The position numbers were made by a program, and so were the translations under genes. This document shows, piece by piece, positions 27,468 through 33,689 of a DNA stretch of 64,000 nucleotides. Numbering within the stretch: the first letter of the stretch is position 1; each line of letters starts with the position of its first letter. This stretch comes from Candidatus Mediterraneibacter faecavium (lineage in GTDB: Bacteria > Bacillota > Clostridia > Lachnospirales > Lachnospiraceae), in assembly GCA_019119995.1 (NCBI GenBank), contig DWVY01000025.1, positions 1-64,000 of the forward strand, given 5' to 3'. Below the pieces are notes generated by a model. The model worked only from the letters and a program-made list of their open reading frames with translations, was not told the origin of the DNA and ran no database searches.

Positions 27468-28412
27468 TTATATAGGTAGATTTACTTCGATCAGAAGTCC
27501 CGGATCCATCCGTTTTGCCGTCACAAAACCGCCGTGGAGACGGATGACCTCCCTTGCAAGATACAATCCGATCCCGAATCCTTCCTGGACGGTCACCCGG
27601 CTGCCCCGGTAGAATCTCCGGAAGATCTGGTTTTCTTCCCCCGCCTCGATGCCAAGTCCATAGTCACGCACCTGAAACTTCGTAAACATTTCATTCTGCT
27701 GCAGTCTCACCTCGATACTGCAGCCCGGGGCGCTGTATTTTACCGCATTGTCAAGGATATTAAAGAGCGCTTCCCCCAGCCAGTTCGGATCATGGGCACA
27801 GACTGCCTGATCCGGCATACGGATCTGGAAGCGGATCTCTTTCTCCTCCGCCCGGTTCTGGATCTGTCCGAAGGTGTTCTGAACCGTTTTCAGCAGATCC
27901 TTCTCGTCTTTTCGGATCTGAATGATATGCTGTTCCAGACGGGCCATCTTCACGAAACTGTCCACCAGAAAATGCAGCTTCTTCTCACTTTCTTCCAGTG
28001 CGGATATGTACTGCTGCCGTTCCCGGCTGATTTTTCCAGGCTCATCTTTCGTTTCTGTATTTTCGACTGCGTCTCGTAAAAGACAGGTATAACTTTCAAT
28101 ATTGGCCAGAGGCGTCCGCATCTGGTGCGCGATCTCCGAGATCAGCTTCTGGATCTCGTCCCTGCTTTCTTCCGCCTCTTTTCTCCTGCCGTCCAGCATC
28201 TCCTGGATGCGGACAAGCTGGTTTTCGATCCGCGCCAGCAGAAGCTCATCACCCGGGGACGACACGGAGAGTTTCCTGTCCGCCAATATGGCTTCTGTCA
28301 TAGCCGCCGCTTTTTTCAGCTCTTCCATACGGAGTTTCCGCTGCCGGATATAAAGGATGCTTCCGCCTGCGGCAAGCCCGGTCAAAAATGTGATCAATGC
28401 TGTTAAATCCAT
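27468..28412 (-). CDS. Sensor histidine kinase with a minimal membrane anchor
   Basis: About 314 residues with one N-terminal membrane segment (residues 4-23), a coiled region, HisKA with His96 in SEIAHQMRTPLANIESY, and HATPase_c with LFNILDNAVKYS, DYGLGIEAGEE and GFGIGLYLAREV. It lacks an outside sensor domain, as in kinases that read the state of a partner ABC transporter. The start at 28412 follows AGGAAA, four bases after the response regulator stop. It is encoded between that regulator and an FtsX-type ABC transporter, so the signal is probably linked to transporter activity. Confidence 0.93.
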   Translation of the reverse strand: MDLTALITFLTGLAAGGSILYIRQRKLRMEELKKAAAMTEAILADRKLSVSSPGDELLLARIENQLVRIQEMLDGRRKEAEESRDEIQKLISEIAHQMRTPLANIESYTCLLRDAVENTETKDEPGKISRERQQYISALEESEKKLHFLVDSFVKMARLEQHIIQIRKDEKDLLKTVQNTFGQIQNRAEEKEIRFQIRMPDQAVCAHDPNWLGEALFNILDNAVKYSAPGCSIEVRLQQNEMFTKFQVRDYGLGIEAGEENQIFRRFYRGSRVTVQEGFGIGLYLAREVIRLHGGFVTAKRMDPGLLIEVNLPI

Positions 28413-28416
28413 TTTC

Positions 28417-29070
28417 CTATTCTCCCATACGGTAGCCGAGACCGAAAACATTCTTAATATACGACTGTCCTTCGCCCAGCTTTTTCTTCAGCCGGCTGAT
28501 CGTGACACTCACGGTATTTTCTTCGATAAACGTCCCGTCAATGCCCCAGATCCGGTCCAGGATCGTTTCCTTTGTCAGCACCTGGCCCTGGTTTTCCATA
28601 AACAGTTCCAGCAGCTGATATTCCTTTGCGGTCAGGTTGATCTCTTCATCCCCGGAAAACACCAGCTTTTTCTCCGGGTACAGCGTGATATCCCCACAGG
28701 TAAGCATGCGGCCTTCCCTGTCCCTTTTCAGGATCCGCTCGATCCGCTTGAGCAGCACTTTCATGGAAAACGGCTTTACAACATAGTCGTCCGCTCCCAT
28801 GTCAAAAGCCAGCAGCATATCCCGTTCCTCATCCCTGGCGGTCAAGAAAACAGCCGGGACCTTTCTCGCAGCAGTCAGTTCCCGGTATAAGTCAAGACCA
28901 TTTCCATCCGGAAGTCCGATATCGATGAGCCACAGATCTGGGTGATCCGCTGCCGCGGCAAAGGCTTCCCCGCCGGAATGCGCGCAGACAGTGTCATAGC
29001 CGTTGTCCGTCAGGAATTTATTTAACGCCTGGTTCAAAAGGCGGTCGTCTTCAATAATGCCTATTGTCAT
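28417..29070 (-). CDS. OmpR-family response regulator
   Basis: A 217-residue regulator with the receiver acidic pair IIEDD and phosphorylation site Asp50 in WLIDIGLPDGNGL, then a winged-helix output domain (about 125-217; LTAKEYQLLELFMENQGQVLTKETILDRIW). ATG 29070 follows GAGGA; an upstream TTG in frame at 29094 overlaps the ribosome site and is not favoured. It is cotranscribed with the kinase and probably controls the neighbouring ABC transporter genes. Confidence 0.95.
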   Translation of the reverse strand: MTIGIIEDDRLLNQALNKFLTDNGYDTVCAHSGGEAFAAAADHPDLWLIDIGLPDGNGLDLYRELTAARKVPAVFLTARDEERDMLLAFDMGADDYVVKPFSMKVLLKRIERILKRDREGRMLTCGDITLYPEKKLVFSGDEEINLTAKEYQLLELFMENQGQVLTKETILDRIWGIDGTFIEENTVSVTISRLKKKLGEGQSYIKNVFGLGYRMGE

Positions 29071-29125
29071 AGTAATGAATTCCTCGCTATCCAAATATTT
29101 TCCAGCATTTTAATCGTGTTCTTGC

Positions 29126-29449
29126 TTATAATGTAGTGCAAATGATACCAATTACACCAATAGCCAAAAATAGCAATCCAACACCCGCAGATTTTTTGCG
29201 TCTTTCTAATTCTTTTGAATTACTTTCGCTCATATTTACAATAGGATATTTTCTTCTTCCGATCAGATACATAAGCAAACCACTGGAATCGCTTCCACCC
29301 ATTGCAAATATACCCCAGAATTTAGGATGTTTCAGTCCTCTGGCTGTTGCATCTATAACAGTCATGTGATAAATCTGAAACACAACGCAGAACGCTCCAA
29401 CAAGTGCAACCGCACCACAAATTACCGACAAAACTATGTTTAAATTCAT
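29126..29449 (-). CDS. Small membrane protein of unknown function
   Basis: A 107-residue protein with a hydrophobic N-terminal segment (about 4-32), a short weakly hydrophobic middle, a charged stretch (SESNSKELERRKKSAG) and a C-terminal membrane segment (about 89-105). AAGGAGG precedes the ATG. It starts 15 bases downstream of the XRE regulator stop, so both are probably one transcript. I do not recognise a function; it may be the target or partner of the membrane-anchored regulator. Confidence 0.7.
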   Translation of the reverse strand: MNLNIVLSVICGAVALVGAFCVVFQIYHMTVIDATARGLKHPKFWGIFAMGGSDSSGLLMYLIGRRKYPIVNMSESNSKELERRKKSAGVGLLFLAIGVIGIICTTL

Positions 29450-29464
29450 AACAAGATTTCCTCC

Positions 29465-29872
29465 TTAAAATTTTTTGATTATCTGATAAAGTAAAGCTGA
29501 TGAAGTTATAACCATAAGACAAAATATTCCGACTAAGAAATAGCGGTTATCTGGTATAAACATATTTAATGTTATCAGCAGTGCTACAACAATAATATTT
29601 ACAATAACCGCCAATATCATTTTTTGATTGCTTTTTACAACATTCGTACTTTCTTCTAAATGCTCTATCATTTTTTCATCACCTTTTAGCAATACGTCAA
29701 GACTTATAGAATATAGATTGCTCAACTCCAGTACACTGATAATGTCTGGATAAGACTTTTCATTTTCCCAGTTAGAAATTGTCTGCCTTGATACATTGAT
29801 TTTTTCTGCAACAGTCTCTTGTGTCATTCCAGACTGAACCCGTGCACTTTTTAGTTTTTTGCCTATTTCCAT
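29465..29872 (-). CDS. XRE-family regulator with C-terminal membrane segments
   Basis: This 135-residue protein has an HTH_3 domain (about 5-60; TQETVAEKINVSRQTISNWE) followed by two hydrophobic segments (about 84-104 and 112-130). Membrane-anchored XRE proteins of this type are common in Firmicutes and usually control an adjacent membrane gene. AAAGGAG lies 9 bases upstream of the ATG. An inverted repeat at 29935-29962 in its upstream region may be its own operator. Confidence 0.85.
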   Translation of the reverse strand: MEIGKKLKSARVQSGMTQETVAEKINVSRQTISNWENEKSYPDIISVLELSNLYSISLDVLLKGDEKMIEHLEESTNVVKSNQKMILAVIVNIIVVALLITLNMFIPDNRYFLVGIFCLMVITSSALLYQIIKKF

Positions 29873-29934
29873 ATTTCGATTGCTCCTTTCAGTGTCATTG
29901 TCATATATTGAAAGTCAAATGTCTATCGAATATC

Positions 29935-29962
29935 TTTGACAAAGAGCATTCTTCTTGTCAAA
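29935..29962. promoter_or_regulatory. Inverted repeat upstream of the XRE regulator
   Basis: Perfect arms TTTGACAA (29935-29942) and TTGTCAAA (29955-29962) with a 12-base spacer lie 63-90 bases upstream of the XRE start codon. Each arm also reads TTGACA on one strand, so it may overlap -35 elements. Autoregulation by the XRE protein is inferred. Confidence 0.45.
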
Positions 29963-30019
29963 ATTATTTTACATAGCTTAAGCATAACTGTTTTGGGCTA
30001 AAGATTCAATTTCAAAGAA

Positions 30020-30064
30020 CAAAAAATAAGGATCACCGCTTTAAGAAAGAGCAGTGATCCTTTT
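30020..30064 (-). terminator. Terminator of the tRNA-Gln/tRNA-Pro transcript
   Basis: Reading the minus strand, AAGGATCAC pairs with GTGATCCTT and is followed by ATTTTTTG. It lies about 75 bases downstream of tRNA-Pro. It shares the 20-base core at 30028-30047 with the hairpin at 22549. Confidence 0.7.
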
Positions 30065-30139
30065 CTCTATACCATCTTTTCTTTTGTATCGCGCGATAGA
30101 TATCCGGCGCCCGAAAATCTGCATTTTTGCATGAAAAAA

Positions 30140-30213
<74 letters not shown>

Positions 30214-30248
30214 ATAAAAAAGGGAAAATGCTTTTCGCAAATTCCCAA

Positions 30249-30320
30249 CTACGGAAAAGGGACTTGAACCCCTACTAACAGAGTCAGAGTCTGCTGTGCT
30301 GCCAATTACACCATTCCGCA
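30249..30320 (-). tRNA. tRNA-Gln (anticodon CTG)
   Basis: Acceptor TGCGGAA/TTCCGTA with discriminator G, anticodon stem GCAGA/TCTGT around CTCTGAC giving anticodon CTG (reads CAG), and T-loop GGTTCAAGTCC. It precedes tRNA-Pro by 35 bases on the same strand and probably shares its transcript. CCA is not encoded. Confidence 0.93.
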
Positions 30321-30598
30321 TCAATTTTTTTCATCGCTCACAAGCAACATGGTTATTATAGCAGACTTAACGAAAAAATCAAGCACTTTTTTTAATTTCT
30401 TTATAATTAATTTTTTGGATACTTTTTTCTGAATTTCCAATTCTTTTACTGAATTTTAAAAACATTTTACAAAAAAATCCATATAATGTTCATATTTTAT
30501 TTTTATACTGTACCGACAGATGCGGGAATATCCATATCTTCCCGTATCAGTCATTTTCAAAAGGAAAATGAAATTCTGAATGGAAGGAGCTGTTATAT

Positions 30599-30820
30599 AT
30601 GATAACGGGAGTGTTGAATACTAACTCAAATGCAGGTATCTGTATTACTGATGAGAAACGATCCAAAAGTGTCAATGTCAAACCGGGACAGTATCTCTAT
30701 CTGGCTGTTAACGACTGCTGGATCCCGGTCGTTATTTGCTATTCTCCACGATCACACGGCTGGGTTTTTCAGAATTTAGAGAATATAGATATCAACGGAC
30801 AGAAAGTAATGTTAAAATGA
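30599..30820 (+). CDS. Small protein, possibly DUF5348-like
   Basis: A 73-residue soluble protein with pattern MITGVL, VKPGQYLYLAVNDCWIPVVICYS, HGWVF and DINGQKVML. The layout (short beta-rich protein, W-I-P followed by a late W and a final N-G-x-K-V) reminds me of DUF5348 proteins, a family of unknown function; this is from memory and tentative. ATG 30599 follows GGAAGGAGC. It stands alone after a 278-base AT-rich stretch that follows the tRNA genes and holds no gene. Base composition here is clearly more AT-rich than in the metabolic genes, which hints at acquisition. Confidence 0.7.
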   Translation: MITGVLNTNSNAGICITDEKRSKSVNVKPGQYLYLAVNDCWIPVVICYSPRSHGWVFQNLENIDINGQKVMLK

Positions 30821-31002
30821 CGGGAAGTACAGATGCGTATCCTGAATCAATGTATATATGCAGTTTTATACAACATGTCATGGAATGTTAATAATTTTTA
30901 AACAAAATATAGTATTTTCTTAAAAAATACCCACTATAATAAATTTGTCGTAGGATCTACGTTCTATGTTAAAATATAGTGAAATTGGAGATAAATAAGA
31001 AA

Positions 31003-31908
31003 ATGCTAAGGATAAAGCGGCTTCTGAGAAAAAGCCGATATAATTTAAACGCGGTTATCATGTGTGCGCTTGTATTTTTCGCGATCGGCGCCACAGCTTT
31101 TTGTATGGTTGCGAACAGCCGGGAGGCTGCCAGGGATAAGGAGGCGGCAAAGCAGCTGATCGGAAAAGAGCCGGAAGAAGCTGTCGCAGCCGCAGCAGCG
31201 GTCAAGAATGCGGTTGAACATCAGCGGGCAAAAGCGTCGTCCGTACAGCCGGGCGTACCTGTGGGGACGACAGACCCGAAAGATGATAAGAAAGTCGTAT
31301 ATCTGACTTTCGATGACGGTCCGTCTGAAAATACAAAACGGATCCTCGATATCCTTGCCCAATATAATGCGAAAGCTACATTTTTTATAACCGGAGCCAA
31401 TGAGGACTGCAGACCGTATATAAAAGAAGCGTACGAGGCGGGGCATACGATCGGGCTCCATACATATACCCATGATTATGACAAGGTTTATGAATCTGAT
31501 GAAGCATATTTTGATGATCTGGAGAAAATCGGCGAAGTTGCAAAGGAACAGATCGGATTTGTGCCATGCTTTATCCGGTTTCCGGGCGGATCGTCCAACA
31601 TGGTGTCGGCAAAGTACAACAAAGGTATCATGAGCAGACTGGTAGAAGCTGTCCAGGAAAAGGGATATCAGTACTATGACTGGAATCTTGACAGCGGAGA
31701 TGCCGCCGGCTGCGGGAAGGAAGAGATTGAACAGAATGCCGCTACAGATAAGATGAACCATATTATGATACTTTTTCACGACACACAGACAAAAGACGCA
31801 ACGGTTGAGGCGCTGCCGACGATCTTAGAATATTACAAAGGACTCGGATACGAATTCTGCGCGATCGACCGCAGCAGTTATGTATGCCACCACGGCGTCC
31901 AGAATTGA
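31003..31908 (+). CDS. Membrane-anchored polysaccharide deacetylase (NodB/CE4)
   Basis: About 301 residues: a basic N-terminus, one membrane segment (about 18-37), an Ala/Lys-rich linker, and a CE4 domain (about 98-295). All five CE4 motifs are visible: TFDDGPS, HTYTHDY, RFPGGSS, YDWNLDSGD and ILFHDT. These give metal-dependent deacetylation of peptidoglycan or another surface GlcNAc polymer outside the cell, often linked to lysozyme resistance. Start: a GTG at 30979 is in frame but has no ribosome site; ATG 31003 has GGAG 12-13 bases upstream, so the exact start is uncertain. Confidence 0.9.
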   Translation: MLRIKRLLRKSRYNLNAVIMCALVFFAIGATAFCMVANSREAARDKEAAKQLIGKEPEEAVAAAAAVKNAVEHQRAKASSVQPGVPVGTTDPKDDKKVVYLTFDDGPSENTKRILDILAQYNAKATFFITGANEDCRPYIKEAYEAGHTIGLHTYTHDYDKVYESDEAYFDDLEKIGEVAKEQIGFVPCFIRFPGGSSNMVSAKYNKGIMSRLVEAVQEKGYQYYDWNLDSGDAAGCGKEEIEQNAATDKMNHIMILFHDTQTKDATVEALPTILEYYKGLGYEFCAIDRSSYVCHHGVQN

Positions 31909-31957
31909 TGACTCCAGAATTGATGCGCGTTCCTCTGGAGAGAAAAGTTCGACTTAC

Positions 31958-32008
31958 ACCCCTTTCTGTGCTATGATTATGAAAGCATGATCATAGGCAG
32001 GAAGGGGT
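31958..32008. promoter_or_regulatory. Long imperfect inverted repeat overlapping a promoter
   Basis: ACCCCTTTCTG (31958-31968) and CTATGAT (31971-31977) pair with ATCATAG (31990-31996) and CAGGAAGGGGT (31998-32008). The left arm contains a possible -10 TATGAT, with TTCGAC about 18 bases upstream as -35. The structure can be a terminator for the deacetylase gene or an operator for autoregulation of the AlbA_2 gene that starts at 32075. Confidence 0.55.
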
Positions 32009-32074
32009 ATTTTCAGTTTGCTGCCTATGTGTGGAGATGTGATCTGAAATTCCATGTGAAAGGAGGGGAAAACT

Positions 32075-33406
32075 GTGAATTTTGATATATCCCAATTTGA
32101 TTCTTATCGTGAAGACAACCGCCGTGAAGTCAAAAAAGCAAAAGGGGGGCTTCCTGTTTCGTTGTGGGAAATGTATTCCGCTTTCGCTAACTGCTATGGC
32201 GGTGTCATTATCCTGGGTGTAAAGGAAAATAAAGACGGCAGCTGGCATATGACCGGGCTGGACAATGCGGCAAAACTGCGCAAGGATTTCTGGGATACGA
32301 TCCATAATAAAAATAAGGTTTCGATAAATCTGCTGACGGACAATGACGTGGAGATATTTGAAGAAAACAACGGCGTCATAATGGTTATCCACGTACCAAA
32401 GGCAAAGCGTGAGCAGAAGCCGGTATATATAAACGGAGATATGTTCAGCGGAACTTTCCGCAGAAACTGGGAGGGAGACTACCACTGTGACCGCAGCGAG
32501 GTGCTCGCAATGCTTCGGGATCAGCCGGAAGAAACCGCAGATATGAAAATCCTGCAGGATATGTCTCTTGAAGTGCTTAATTCAGAGACTGTACATGCAT
32601 ACCGCAACCGGCACATGGCATATAGAACAGAACATGTATGGGAGAGGCTGAGTGACGAAGAGTATCTGGAGAGAATAGGCGCTGCGAGGATGTCTGCCAG
32701 AGACCATACTTTGCATCCTACGGCTGCCGGACTTCTTATGTTTGGAGAAGAGTATAAGATTTTATATGAATTTCCCGAGTACTTTCTTGACTACCGGGAA
32801 GTTCTCGATCCGACGATCCGTTGGACGGACAGGCTGCAGTCCAGTTCGGGTGACTGGACTGGGAATTTGTTCGATTTCTTCTTCCGGGTTTACGGAAAAA
32901 TTGTGAAAGATTTAAAAATTCCTTTTAAACTGGAAGGAATCACCCGGATAGACGATACTCCTGTGCACAAGGCACTGAGAGAAGCACTTGCGAATTGCAT
33001 CGTGAATACGGATTTTTATTTTCCGAGAGGGATTGTGATCCGGAAAGATACGGATTCTATCGTTATGGAAAATCCGGGAAGCATCCGGACCGGAAAAGAA
33101 CAGATGCTCAAAGGCGGCATATCGGATCCGAGAAACAAGGCATTGATGAAGATGTTTAATCTGATCGGTATCGGAGAGAGAGCAGGGAGCGGCGTGCCGG
33201 ATATATACAGCGTGTGGGAGCGGCAGGGGTGGAAACAACCGGAAGTCATAGAAGAGTACGGACCCGACAGAACTGTTTTGAAATTATCATTTGTAAAAAA
33301 AGCGGCGATAAAAAACGGCGATAAAAAAACGGCGATAAAAAACGGCGATAAAAAACAAGCAACAAAAAAACAGAGATACAGTTGGAATATATTCTGGAAT
33401 ATATGA
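32075..33406 (+). CDS. AlbA_2-domain regulator ending early by frame shift
   Basis: The zero-frame product is 443 residues: AlbA_2 domain (about 1-150; SAFANCYGGVIILGVKENKDGSW) and HATPase_c_4 region (about 280-405; LREALANCIVNTDF, IVMENPGSIRTG, GERAGSGVPDIYSVW). It then enters a Lys-rich linker (AAIKNGDKKTAIKNGDKK) coded by 13-14-bp repeats and stops at 33406 after RYSWNIFWNI, which is not a domain. The expected winged helix is present, but in the -1 frame at 33370-33558. The start has AAAGGAGG; codon GTG 32075. It is a homologue of the 22590-23750 gene, where ATPase-like domain, repeat linker and winged helix are in one frame. Confidence 0.82.
   Translation: MNFDISQFDSYREDNRREVKKAKGGLPVSLWEMYSAFANCYGGVIILGVKENKDGSWHMTGLDNAAKLRKDFWDTIHNKNKVSINLLTDNDVEIFEENNGVIMVIHVPKAKREQKPVYINGDMFSGTFRRNWEGDYHCDRSEVLAMLRDQPEETADMKILQDMSLEVLNSETVHAYRNRHMAYRTEHVWERLSDEEYLERIGAARMSARDHTLHPTAAGLLMFGEEYKILYEFPEYFLDYREVLDPTIRWTDRLQSSSGDWTGNLFDFFFRVYGKIVKDLKIPFKLEGITRIDDTPVHKALREALANCIVNTDFYFPRGIVIRKDTDSIVMENPGSIRTGKEQMLKGGISDPRNKALMKMFNLIGIGERAGSGVPDIYSVWERQGWKQPEVIEEYGPDRTVLKLSFVKKAAIKNGDKKTAIKNGDKKQATKKQRYSWNIFWNI
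33300..33370 (+). repeat. 13/14-bp tandem repeats and A7 slippery run
   Basis: Four copies of GGCGAT-A(6 or 7)-C follow one another (unit lengths 13, 14, 13, 13), then AAGCAAC and a run of seven A. The unit is not a multiple of three, so gain or loss of a copy shifts the frame. The final run reads A-AAA-AAA in zero frame (33364-33370), a classical -1 slippery heptamer. Confidence 0.85.
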
Positions 33407-33558
33407 CCCCTGATCAGGAATATAAGACAAGTGATATAGCAGCAGAGCTTGGTCTAAAGAAGTCGAGAGCGAGAGAACTGATAAATGAACTTGTAAAATC
33501 AGATAGAATAGAGGCAATAGGGGAAAATAAAGGACGCAGATACAGATTAAAGAATTAA
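33370..33558 (+). other. Winged-helix domain of the AlbA_2 regulator in the -1 frame
   Basis: From the A7 run the -1 frame reads TEIQLEYILEYMTPDQEYK, then TSDIAAELGLKKSRARELIN, then ELVKSDRIEAIGENKGRRY, and stops at 33556-33558. This is a normal winged helix and is what is expected at the end of an AlbA_2/HATPase_c_4 protein. It has no start codon with a ribosome site of its own. It would join the upstream gene by -1 slippage, by one extra A, or by change in repeat number. Confidence 0.8.
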
Positions 33559-33689
33559 AGTAATTGCAGATCAGGCGGTGTAATAATTTCTATCGTTTGA
33601 CAGGCGAATTTTGAGATTTTCCATACATTGTCTGGAAAATCTTCTGCTTGAGGCAAAACAACAATAAAGAACAGGAAAGGGTATTTTCT

